Assembly (NCBI GenBank): GCA_035570935.1
Contig: DATMKU010000098.1
Span: forward strand, 1-14,002
Source of the DNA: AP-15 sp035570935
Lineage (GTDB): Bacteria; Pseudomonadota; Alphaproteobacteria; ATCC43930; CGMCC-115725
Length of the DNA: 14,002 nt
Reading direction: 5' to 3'
The notes beneath the pieces are model-generated. The model was given only the letters and a program-made list of their open reading frames with translations. It searched no databases and was not told where the DNA came from. The translations under genes were made by a program, and so were the position numbers. Below are positions 7,642 to 14,002 of the stretch, in pieces. The first letter of the stretch is position 1; each line of letters starts with the position of its first letter.

Positions 7642-9441
7642 CTACTGCGCCGGCGCTGCGGCGACCAGATCGCCCTCATCGGCGAACTGCAGCGCATAGA
7701 GCCGCGCATAGAGCCCGTTGCGGGCGAGCAGCTCGGCGTGCCGGCCGCTTTCGACGATGCGCCCGCGATCGACGACGTGAATCAGGTCGGCGCCCTGCAC
7801 GGTCGACAGCCGATGGGCAATGACCAAGGTCGTGCGTCCGCGGATCAGGGTGCGCAAGGCGGTCTGCACCTGGCGTTCGGACTCGCTGTCGAGCGCCGAG
7901 GTCGCCTCGTCGAGCAGCAAGATCGGCGCATCTTTCAGCATCGCCCGGGCGATCGCGATGCGCTGGCGCTGGCCGCCGGAGAGACGCACGCCATGCTCGC
8001 CGACCTGGGTGTCGTAACCCTCGGGCAGCTCGCGGATAAAGCCGTCGATGCCGGCCGCTCGCGCCGCCGCTTCGATGTCCTCCATCGCCGCGCCGAACCG
8101 GCCGTAGGCGATATTGGCGCGCAGGCTGTCGTCGAACAGCGTCACCTCCTGCGCCACGATGGCGATCGCAGCGCGCAGCGAGGTCAACGTCACCGCGCGA
8201 ATATCCTGCCCGTCGATCGCGATGCCGCCGTCCTCGACCTCAAAAAAGCGCGGGATCAGGTTGAGGATTGTCGATTTGCCGGCCCCCGAGGCGCCGACCA
8301 ACGCCACCGTATGCCCGGCCGGGACGATCAGCGACACACCGTCGAGCGCCACCGCGCCGGGGCTGTAGCCAAAGCGCACCTGGTCGAAGCAGATCTCGCC
8401 GCCCGCCACCCGCAGCGGCCGCGCGCCGGGCATGTCGCGGATCGTCGGCTCGACGTCGAGTACCTGAAAGAGCCGATGCGCCGCGGCCAGCCCCTCCTGC
8501 AACGAGGCATTCAGATTGGCCAGGCTCTTCAGCGGCTGATAGGCCAGCAACAGCGCGGTCACGAACGAAAAGAACGCACCTGGCGTGCGTGCGCCGGCAA
8601 TGACCTGATGGCCGCCGTAAAGTATGACGACGGCGATCGCTATGCCACCCAAGGTCTCCATCATCGGCGAGGCGTGCGAGCGGGTGCGCGTCGCCCGGTC
8701 GATAAGCGCATACAAGCGCTCGAACAGCGCGGCGGCGCGGCTTTCCTCATATGCCTCCATGCCATAGGCCTTGACCAGCCGCGCCCCCTGAAACGTCTGG
8801 CTCAGCAAGGTCGTCAGCTGGCCCATCTCGTTTTGCGTATTGGCGGTGACCCGCCGCATCCGGCGGCCGATGCCGACGATCGGATGAATCGCCACCGGGA
8901 AAACAAAGAACGAGACGAGCGCCAGCAGCCAGTCCTGGTAGAACATGACGCCGACCAGAAAGATCACGGTCAGCGCGTCCTTGCCGATCGCGGCGAGAAC
9001 ATTTGCCGCGGCGTTGCGCAACAGCACCGCGTCGCTGGTGAAGCGCGAGATCAGCGTGCCGCTCGGATGGGCGTGGAAGTAGGCGAGGTCGGCGCGCATC
9101 AGCCGGGCGAACAGCGCGATCTGCACATCGGCGATGACGCGCTGGCCAATGCGGTTCATCAGCACCGCCTCGCCGTAATCGGCGATGCCCTTGACGAGTG
9201 CTATGGCGAGCGCAGCACCGGCGATCAGCAACAGCCATGAGGCTTCGCGCCCGACAAAGACGCGGTCGAGCACCGGCTGCATCAGCCAGGCGCGCAACGC
9301 GGTACTGCCGGCCGCCGCACCCATCAGCAGAAACGCCACCAACACCCGCGGCAGATGCGGGCGCATGAAATCGCGCGCCAGGCGCCACACAAGGGCAGCC
9401 GTGCGCGCGCCCTCTTCCAGGAGCGGCGGCTTTTTCAACAT
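7642..9441 (-). CDS. msbA: MsbA-type lipid A/phospholipid ABC exporter (fused permease-ATPase)
   Basis: A 599-residue half-transporter, the usual length for MsbA. Six membrane helices occupy about 32-310, including a family-typical YFHAHPSGTLISRFTSDA coupling region (121-138). The ATPase domain (about 345-590) has all motifs intact: Walker A GASGAGKST (383-391), Q-loop Q431, signature LSGGQ (487-491), Walker B ILLLDE (507-512) and switch histidine H543. It would act as a homodimer flipping core-lipid A or phospholipid across the inner membrane. The MsbA role is inferred from fold and from lying first in a lipid A operon; related exporters of other substrates have the same architecture. ATG 9441 follows a GGGGAT stretch, a plausible though closely spaced ribosome site. 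The next gene begins 16-31 bases after its stop. Confidence 0.92.
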   Translation of the reverse strand: MLKKPPLLEEGARTAALVWRLARDFMRPHLPRVLVAFLLMGAAAGSTALRAWLMQPVLDRVFVGREASWLLLIAGAALAIALVKGIADYGEAVLMNRIGQRVIADVQIALFARLMRADLAYFHAHPSGTLISRFTSDAVLLRNAAANVLAAIGKDALTVIFLVGVMFYQDWLLALVSFFVFPVAIHPIVGIGRRMRRVTANTQNEMGQLTTLLSQTFQGARLVKAYGMEAYEESRAAALFERLYALIDRATRTRSHASPMMETLGGIAIAVVILYGGHQVIAGARTPGAFFSFVTALLLAYQPLKSLANLNASLQEGLAAAHRLFQVLDVEPTIRDMPGARPLRVAGGEICFDQVRFGYSPGAVALDGVSLIVPAGHTVALVGASGAGKSTILNLIPRFFEVEDGGIAIDGQDIRAVTLTSLRAAIAIVAQEVTLFDDSLRANIAYGRFGAAMEDIEAAARAAGIDGFIRELPEGYDTQVGEHGVRLSGGQRQRIAIARAMLKDAPILLLDEATSALDSESERQVQTALRTLIRGRTTLVIAHRLSTVQGADLIHVVDRGRIVESGRHAELLARNGLYARLYALQFADEGDLVAAAPAQ

Positions 9442-9497
9442 GGATCCCCGCCGCCAGTGTTACGAGCGGGCACCCGCTTTGGCAAGCGCGGCGGCTC

Positions 9498-9538
9498 CCC
9501 TCACCCGCCTCTGCACCTTGGCGATGGGCAGGAGAGGG
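9498..9538. repeat. Imperfect inverted repeat / intergenic stem-loop
   Basis: Two 12-base arms, CCCTCACCCGCC (9498-9509) and GGCAGGAGAGGG (9527-9538), pair at 10 of 12 positions around a 17-base loop, between the extradiol-like gene and the msbA-type gene. CCCTCACCC...GAGAGGG arms resemble dispersed intergenic palindromes common in alphaproteobacterial genomes. No T-run follows on the minus strand, so it is not a textbook terminator, but it could shape or end the upstream transcript. Confidence 0.4.
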
Positions 9539-9556
9539 CGCCGCCCGTGGCCCGGC

Positions 9557-10621
9557 TCAGGCCGGATAGGTGACGAAGCACTTATCCGAGGCAAAAATGT
9601 GGGTCTCGATGTAGTCGTGCACAACCGGACGCCGATCGAGCCGCTCCATCGCCCCCATCAGAGCGCACCAGTTCAGCATCTCGTGCTGCCCGGCCTGCTC
9701 CATCGCCTTCAGCGGGCGCTTGCGCCAGGTGTCGTAATCGCGCTGCGACAGCGCGTCGAACAGCAGCCGGTCGGCCTTGAGATCGGGCCACAGATAGCCG
9801 TTGGTCGGCGACAGGAAACAGTGCGACCAGCTCGACGACGCGATCACCGCCACCCGCCATGGCGAATCCGCAAAAGTCTCGGCCACCGCCTTGCCGACCT
9901 CCATGCAGCGCCACGGATGCGGCGAAGGCGGGTCGACGGCCTCCGACGGGTCGCGCGGCGGCATGAACAGCGCCGCGGTTCCGCCCTTGGCGTGCAACAG
10001 GTTGCTGCCGTAGCAGTTGATCGCAAACGGCACCACCGGGTAGGGAAAGCCCTTCCGGTCCCAGTCGAGATAGAGAAAGGTGTTGGTAAAGGCGTGCGCC
10101 AGTGGATGGTGCAGCGGCTGATAAGCGTAGGCCATGTCGATGCCGCGCTCGATCAGCCCGGTGGCGAGATGCTTGGCGGCGTCGCGGTGCCCGTGCAATT
10201 TCAACGCCCAATCGCCGGGCTCGCCCCAGCGGTTGGGCCGGCCGCCGTTGCCGTTGTTCCACGGCTGGACCGCGAAATCGTCGTCGTAGCCGAGCAGGCA
10301 AAAGGCCGGGATGATATCCTCGCGAAAATTCTCGTACTGATCGTCGCCCCACACCAGAACGACATCGGGGTTGAACTCGTCGAGCGACTTGCGCACCGCG
10401 CGAAAGCCCTCGGCCATCCGGGCGCTGTAGCGCCGGGCCGAGGAAACGCCTTCGTCGTTGCCGAGTTCGGCGACGAGTTCGCCCGGCCAGTTCACCGGGT
10501 TCTTGTAATGCTCGGGCACGTTGGGTGCGGTCAAGAGCCGGTGAAACAGTCCCGGCAATTGCTCGTCGGGAACCGTGAGCCCCGGATAGTGCGTGCAGCC
10601 GAGGCCGAGAATTTCGCCCAT
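9557..10621 (-). CDS. LigB-fold extradiol ring-cleavage dioxygenase-like protein
   Basis: A 354-residue protein resembling class III extradiol dioxygenases (catalytic LigB subunit fold). Aligned by motif to LigB, H11 (GCTHYPGL) matches the first iron ligand, H267 (SSSWSHCF) the catalytic histidine and E314 (HEMLNWCALMGAM) the glutamate ligand. The position of the second histidine ligand reads WGDDQYENF (91-99), with D93/D94/Q95 and no histidine. It may therefore bind a different metal, act on an unusual substrate, or not be a ring-cleaving enzyme. No LigA-like small subunit is encoded nearby. The start is firm: AAGGAG lies 7 bases before the ATG. A TAATAT hexamer (10715-10720, minus sense) about 100 bases upstream might be a -10, with no good -35. 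It lies 115 bases before the msbA-type gene on the same strand. Confidence 0.82.
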   Translation of the reverse strand: MGEILGLGCTHYPGLTVPDEQLPGLFHRLLTAPNVPEHYKNPVNWPGELVAELGNDEGVSSARRYSARMAEGFRAVRKSLDEFNPDVVLVWGDDQYENFREDIIPAFCLLGYDDDFAVQPWNNGNGGRPNRWGEPGDWALKLHGHRDAAKHLATGLIERGIDMAYAYQPLHHPLAHAFTNTFLYLDWDRKGFPYPVVPFAINCYGSNLLHAKGGTAALFMPPRDPSEAVDPPSPHPWRCMEVGKAVAETFADSPWRVAVIASSSWSHCFLSPTNGYLWPDLKADRLLFDALSQRDYDTWRKRPLKAMEQAGQHEMLNWCALMGAMERLDRRPVVHDYIETHIFASDKCFVTYPA

Positions 10622-10794
10622 TTCCCTGCTCCTTTCCGACAGCGGCGCGCCGCAACCGGGCCGCCGTTTGAACCCGGGTCCGATCCTAGCCGATTTTCTG
10701 TCTGCCCGGCAGGAATATTACAGTCGCTTCATGTGACCGAACCGCGGACTCAAGTCTCAAAAAGGCGCTCGCTTTGCCTGTCCGCTCGGCCGCT

Positions 10795-11049
10795 TCAGTA
10801 GCCGGGTGTCGGCAACATCGGCGGGTCGGCGACCTCAACCAGCCGGGCCGGGCCAAAGCCGTTGAACCGGCTGCCGAGGCAGACGCCATACGCCCCGAGT
10901 TGGCCAAGCTCGATCCAATCGCCCTCGCGCATGTCGGCAGACAGTCGAAACGGCCCCTTCATACGGTCGGCGCTGTCGCAAGTCGGGCCGAACAGCGCGA
11001 AATCGGCGGACTCTGTGCGATCCGCCGCACCTTCGCCGAGGAATTGCCG
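10795..11049 (-). pseudogene. Ornithine decarboxylase, C-terminal remnant
   Basis: The last 80-odd codons of a minus-strand frame ending in TGA at 10795-10797 read as the C-terminal end of a fold-III PLP decarboxylase of the ornithine/lysine type. FGPTCDSADRM carries the subunit-bridging catalytic Cys-Asp pair, and WIELGQLGAYG and SRFNGF follow in the correct order and spacing, finishing at a natural-looking end. The barrel domain with the PLP lysine and its loops, about 300 residues, is absent: directly upstream the strand codes for the C-terminus of the NDH-2-like flavoprotein in another frame. No start codon or ribosome site belongs to the fragment. The 5' border is approximate (11040-11067). 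It is presumably a leftover from a deletion and should not give an active enzyme. Confidence 0.82.
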
Positions 11050-11059
11050 CTGGGCGGCC

Positions 11060-12274
11060 TCAGCGAAAGAAAGCCGGCGGCGCCTGCACGACCGGCGCCG
11101 CGGCATCCAAAATTTCGCGGCGATCGCCGGAGCGCGGGGGATAGATGCGCTCACGGTTGATGATTGTCTTGGTGCGCTTGGCCGCGGCACCCGTCGTCGC
11201 GACATGGCGGTCCCAGCCGGCGGTGCAAACCGCACCCCACGCCCCGAGATCGAGGATCGTCGAGTACCAGTCGATGCGCAACGGCAGCATCGGCAATCCC
11301 AACAGGTCGCAGACGACATTGTGCCCGGCAAAGCGGCCCATCGGGCGCCCGTGCTGGCACGACATCACGCAGGAACGGTTGCCGTCGATCGGAAACCAGG
11401 CGACATCGCCGGCGGCGAACTCGGCCGCCATGCCGGCAACTTTGAGGAAATCGTCAACCGGAATGCGGCCAAAGCGGTCGCGCTCGACCGGGAAGCGTGC
11501 GGTCAGCGGGTGCGCCTGCATGCCGGCGCACCAGACGATCGTCGCCGCGGGGATGCGCTCGCCGCTCGTGAGGGTGGCGCCGTCGGCGTCGATCGCCGCG
11601 ACCGAGACGCCGGGCCGCTGTTCGACGCCGAGCGAAGACAACGCCTCGCCGATGACTTGGCGCGCCTCCTCGCCCATGTCCGAGCCGATCCAGGGCTGGC
11701 GATCGGCGATGATCACGCGCGCCTTGCCCGGCGCGCCGGCGAACGCGGCACGCAATTTGCCAGGCATTTCGGTCGCCACCTCGATGCCGGTCAGGCCGCC
11801 GCCGATGACCAGCGCGGTCCACTGCCCGGGCGAAGCCTCGCGCGCGGGTAGAGCCGCGATATGCGCGTTGAGCCGACATCCCGCGTCGTAGGTATCGACA
11901 TCGAAGGCGTGCTCGGCGAGGCCCGGTATCGGCGGCCGCACCAGCCGGCTGCCGAGGGCGAAGACGAGCCGGTCGTAAGGCAGTGTCTCGGCGCCATGCG
12001 ATAAGATCACCCGGCGCTGCGCCAGATCGATATCCACCGCCTCGGTTTCGACGCGGCGGACGCCGATCGGGCGGAGGATGTCATCGAGCGGAATTCGCGT
12101 GTCTTCGAGCTCCGCCTCGTAATTGCGCACGCGGATCGAATGATAAGCGCTGCGGTCGACGACCGTCACCTCGACCCGATCGGGGCCGACGCCGAGCTCG
12201 TCCAGTTTCCGCGCCGCGCCGATCGCGCTCCACAGCCCGGCAAAGCCGGCGCCAATCACGACGATCCGCTGCAT
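11060..12274 (-). CDS. NDH-2-like FAD/NAD(P)-dependent oxidoreductase
   Basis: A 404-residue two-dinucleotide-domain flavoprotein. The FAD-binding GAGFAG (8-13) opens the protein, the NAD(P)H-binding GGGLTG (158-163) lies centrally, TIVWCAGM (245-252) follows, and EFAAGD (285-290) is the second FAD contact. The AYHSIRVRNYEAE segment and the LDLGAWGAVCTAGWDR...ERIYPP C-terminal region match type II NADH dehydrogenase-like proteins, which pass electrons from NADH to quinone at the membrane without pumping protons. No membrane helix is seen. The ATG at 12274 starts exactly at the Rossmann motif; the open frame upstream runs into the thiolase gene. The gap to the thiolase stop is 25 bases, so they are probably co-transcribed. 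Its final residues (APPAFFR) abut the decarboxylase remnant and may have been altered by that junction. Confidence 0.88.
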   Translation of the reverse strand: MQRIVVIGAGFAGLWSAIGAARKLDELGVGPDRVEVTVVDRSAYHSIRVRNYEAELEDTRIPLDDILRPIGVRRVETEAVDIDLAQRRVILSHGAETLPYDRLVFALGSRLVRPPIPGLAEHAFDVDTYDAGCRLNAHIAALPAREASPGQWTALVIGGGLTGIEVATEMPGKLRAAFAGAPGKARVIIADRQPWIGSDMGEEARQVIGEALSSLGVEQRPGVSVAAIDADGATLTSGERIPAATIVWCAGMQAHPLTARFPVERDRFGRIPVDDFLKVAGMAAEFAAGDVAWFPIDGNRSCVMSCQHGRPMGRFAGHNVVCDLLGLPMLPLRIDWYSTILDLGAWGAVCTAGWDRHVATTGAAAKRTKTIINRERIYPPRSGDRREILDAAAPVVQAPPAFFR

Positions 12275-12299
12275 CTGGGCTGCGCCGAGCTGGAGCGGG

Positions 12300-13493
12300 T
12301 CAAACGCGTTCGAGCACCGCGGCGATGCCCTGGCCGACGCCGACGCACATCGTAACGAGCGCATAGCGGCCGCCGATGCGTTCGAGCTGGCGCGCCGCGG
12401 TCAGTGCTATGCGCGGCCCGGAGGCGCCGAGCGGATGGCCGACCGCGATCGCCCCGCCGTTCATGTTGACCCGGCTGTCGTCGAACGGCAGTTCGAGCCC
12501 GCGCAGGCAGGACAGCACCTGAGAGGCAAAGGCCTCGTTGATCTCGATCACGTCGATGTCGGAAAGGCTCAGGCCGGCGCGCGCCAGCGCCTTTTTCGAG
12601 GCCTCGACCGGGCCGATGCCCATGATCCGCGGCGGGACGCCGGCGACTCCGCTCGAAACGACTCGGGCGAGCGGCCCGGCGCCGGCGCCCGCCTTGCGGC
12701 TGGCGACGATCATCGCGACCGCACCGTCATTGATCCCGGACGCGTTGCCCGCGGTCGTCACCCCGCCGTCCTGCAACGGCCGCAACCGGGCGAGGGCGGC
12801 GAGATCGGTCTGCGGGCGGGGGTGCTCGTCCTCGGCCACCTGGACCGGCCCGGCGCGGCCGCCCGGCACCTCGACCGGAAAAATCTCGCCGGTAAAAAAG
12901 CCGGCGGCCTTGGCCGCGGCGTATTTCTTCTGCGAGGCGGCGGCAAACACGTCGCAGGCCTCGCGGGTGATCTGATAATCGCGCGCGAGGTTGTCGGCGG
13001 TTTCGGGCATCGTGTCGGCGCCGAACTGGCGCTCGATCTTCGGGTTAGGAAAGCGCGCCCCGATCGTCGAATCAAAGACGCGGCCGTCGCGGCCAAATGG
13101 GCTCTCGGCCTTGTTCATCACATAGGGCGCCCGGCTCATGCTCTCGACACCGCCGGCGACAAAGGCGTCGCCCTCGCCGCAGGTCACGGCCTGGGCGGCC
13201 ATGACGATCGCGTTGAGCCCGCTGCCGCAATTGCGCTGCAATACCGAGCCCGCGACCTCGATCGGCAAGCCGGCGAGGAGGCCGGCATGGCGCCCGACGC
13301 AGCGGCTGTCTTCGCCCGCCTGGTTGGCGCAGCCGACGACGACATCCTCGATCTTGGCTGGGTCGAACGGGCTCTGCGCGACGACGGCGGAGATGACCGC
13401 GGCCAGCATATCGTCGGGCCGCATCCGGGCGAGTGCTCCGGCGTGGCGGCCAAAAGGTGTGCGCAAACCGTTATAGATATAGGCGTCGAGCAT
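12300..13493 (-). CDS. Thiolase, PcaF/PaaJ-like (3-oxoadipyl-CoA or acetyl-CoA acyltransferase)
   Basis: A 397-residue thiolase of normal length with all catalytic residues: nucleophile C89 (QRNCGSGL), H353 (GGAIAVGHPLGASG) and C383 (TMCVGVGQG). The stretch GCANQAGEDSRCVGRHAGLL (54-73) and GGVESMSRAPYVM (114-126) strongly resemble 3-oxoadipyl-CoA thiolases of the beta-ketoadipate and phenylacetate pathways, which release acetyl-CoA and succinyl-CoA. No other gene of those pathways is present, so a generic acetyl-CoA C-acyltransferase role remains possible. The ATG is preceded by a strong AGGAGG (13503-13508) 9 bases upstream. It is followed 25 bases later by the NDH-2-like gene. Confidence 0.93.
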   Translation of the reverse strand: MLDAYIYNGLRTPFGRHAGALARMRPDDMLAAVISAVVAQSPFDPAKIEDVVVGCANQAGEDSRCVGRHAGLLAGLPIEVAGSVLQRNCGSGLNAIVMAAQAVTCGEGDAFVAGGVESMSRAPYVMNKAESPFGRDGRVFDSTIGARFPNPKIERQFGADTMPETADNLARDYQITREACDVFAAASQKKYAAAKAAGFFTGEIFPVEVPGGRAGPVQVAEDEHPRPQTDLAALARLRPLQDGGVTTAGNASGINDGAVAMIVASRKAGAGAGPLARVVSSGVAGVPPRIMGIGPVEASKKALARAGLSLSDIDVIEINEAFASQVLSCLRGLELPFDDSRVNMNGGAIAVGHPLGASGPRIALTAARQLERIGGRYALVTMCVGVGQGIAAVLERV

Positions 13494-13554
13494 GGGCTGG
13501 TTCCTCCTCTACCCATCTCCTCGCGCCCATAGCTCTCATTGTCAACGCCGGTGA

Positions 13555-13815
13555 TCAGGAGAACAATGGCGACGTCGGCCATACACTCTGGAGCTCGGCG
13601 GCGGTGATCGTTATCCGCTTCTTGCCTCGCGTCGTGATGTAATTCTCGTCAATAAAACGCTGGATTAAGGCATGTTGTGGTTCGCCTGGCATCAACAGGA
13701 CATAATTAAATGTGGACGCAGCAATTTTATTGAAAATTACAATTGGATGCCCATTAGTGGGATAACTCAACCCGTGCGCCGCGCCAATTTCAAAGCGGTA
13801 ATTGTGGCTTTTCAC
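13555..13815 (-). CDS. Unrecognised low-GC reading frame, probable 3' remnant of an interrupted gene
   Basis: I do not recognise this protein. From a GTG at 13815 it would encode 86 residues (MKSHNYRFEIG...SVWPTSPLFS) with balanced, protein-like composition: a beta-type stretch around 23-43 (HPIVIFNKIAAST...LLMPG), then a helix (HALIQRFIDENY) and a basic ITTRGKKRITIT segment. Its DNA is only about 45 percent GC at 13621-13800, far below its neighbours, suggesting foreign origin. No ribosome site precedes the GTG. The same frame stays open past it (AVAV, then PREDRPAV) up to the probable IS630 boundary near 13847, and beyond to a TAG in the element end. The likeliest reading is the 3' end of a longer gene cut by the insertion; a small intact gene is the alternative. 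Confidence 0.45.
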   Translation of the reverse strand: MKSHNYRFEIGAAHGLSYPTNGHPIVIFNKIAASTFNYVLLMPGEPQHALIQRFIDENYITTRGKKRITITAAELQSVWPTSPLFS

Positions 13816-13885
13816 CGCGACAGCTGGGCGGTCTTCTCGGGGGCTTAGTGCACTGACGCAAACATAGGATTCAACAGGCCAAGTG

Positions 13886-13894
13886 TGCTATAGT
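13886..13894 (+). promoter_or_regulatory. Extended -10 promoter for the transposase
   Basis: TGCTATAGT has a TGn extension followed by TATAGT, a five-of-six match to TATAAT. There is no clear -35, as is usual for extended -10 promoters. Transcription would start at about 13901, the A of the transposase ATG, implying a leaderless or nearly leaderless message. Confidence 0.4.
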
Positions 13895-13900
13895 GGGGGC

Positions 13901-14002
13901 ATGGCACAGGAAGTCTGCGTTGTCGTTGGAAGCGAGGATCGCGCGCGGTTGGCCGCGGTCGTGAGCGATCGGAGCCGGCCGCTGAAGCATGTACAGCGGT
14001 GC
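13901..14002 (+). CDS. IS630-family transposase, N-terminal part
   Basis: The last 102 bases of the window code 34 residues in frame from an ATG: MAQEVCVVVGSEDRARL, then AAVVSDRSRPLKHVQRC, with no stop before the edge. The pattern of a short beta start, S/D-E/A-D-R, a leucine helix and a K-H/V-V-x-R-A/C segment is the typical beginning of IS630-family transposases, ahead of their helix-turn-helix and DDE catalytic domains, which lie outside the window. The only G-run upstream is too close to the ATG to be a good ribosome site. The call rests on N-terminal pattern alone, supported by the putative terminal repeat upstream. Confidence 0.75.
   Translation, partial: MAQEVCVVVGSEDRARLAAVVSDRSRPLKHVQRC

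Larger units (their letters stand above)
13848..14002 (+). mobile_element. IS630-family insertion sequence, left end (runs off window)
   Basis: The transposase start at 13901 identifies the element. The outer end is placed after the TA at 13846-13847 because IS630/mariner-type elements insert at TA and duplicate it, and because GC content and apparent coding change there. The sequence GTGCACTGACGCAAACATAGG from 13848 would be the left terminal inverted repeat. The right end is not in the window, so the boundary is inferred. Confidence 0.6.

Noticed and set aside
7588..9240. A 550-codon plus-strand open frame opposite the msbA-type gene
   Set aside because: It is antisense to a gene with every ABC motif intact, its translation is rich in Arg, His, Gln and Asp with no fold-like pattern, and long shadow frames are expected in GC-rich DNA.
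10715..10745. TAATAT hexamer and a Pho-box-like stretch upstream of the extradiol-like gene
   Set aside because: No -35 at correct spacing, and the two half-repeats match the Pho consensus poorly.
10757..10779. AGGC...GCCT stem followed by T5 (minus sense) after the decarboxylase remnant
   Set aside because: The T-run is suggestive, but a 4-base-pair stem with a 9-base loop is too weak to call a terminator.
9185..10801. A 538-codon plus-strand open frame opposite the extradiol-like gene
   Set aside because: It spans two real minus-strand genes and the gap between them, has Arg/Pro/His-rich shadow composition, and has no ribosome site.
12435..13532. A 365-codon plus-strand open frame opposite the thiolase
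   Set aside because: It is a mirror of a complete thiolase gene; its composition (Asp, Arg, Gly, His) reflects the reverse complement of high-GC codons.

Overview
The window is GC-rich, compactly coded DNA of the kind found in Alphaproteobacteria, probably a Rhodospirillales- or Rhizobiales-type lineage. Pointers are an alpha-E domain/transglutaminase pair, a lipid A operon that carries a DUF374 acyltransferase between the msbA-type exporter and waaA, and an alphaproteobacterial-style decarboxylase remnant. Genus cannot be told from the sequence.

Layout. 1-1311 (+): the end of an alpha-E (DUF403) protein and a transglutaminase-like enzyme, in operon spacing. 1415-2650 (+): a two-pass membrane protein that is nearly all extracytoplasmic Cache sensor with no output domain. 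2654-3391 (-): aquaporin Z, convergent with the sensor. 3595-9441 (-): five tightly packed envelope genes, transcribed in the order msbA-type exporter, DUF374 acyltransferase, waaA, lpxK, lpxL/htrB-type acyltransferase. 9557-10621 (-): a LigB-fold extradiol dioxygenase-like protein with an altered metal site. 10795-13493 (-): a PcaF-like thiolase, an NDH-2-like flavoprotein, and directly behind it a C-terminal remnant of ornithine decarboxylase. 13555-14002: an AT-richer stretch with an unrecognised reading frame that runs up to the left end of an IS630-family element, whose transposase runs off the window.

How the genes fit together. The envelope operon covers late Kdo2-lipid A assembly: LpxK phosphorylates the disaccharide, WaaA adds Kdo, the LpxL-type enzyme adds a secondary acyl chain, and the MsbA-type flippase exports the product. 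DUF374 is an acyltransferase-fold protein often found in this setting. Overlapping stop/start codons at three of the four junctions suggest translational coupling. The thiolase and the LigB-fold protein both suggest aromatic or acyl-CoA catabolism, but nothing ties them into one pathway.

Most of the window is ordinary core genome. The points worth a second look are the output-less Cache protein, the non-canonical metal site of the LigB-fold protein, the decarboxylase scar, and the IS630 junction with its foreign-looking neighbour. I found no rRNA, tRNA or CRISPR array, and no convincing new multi-gene system. No gene-free stretch exceeds about 190 bases.
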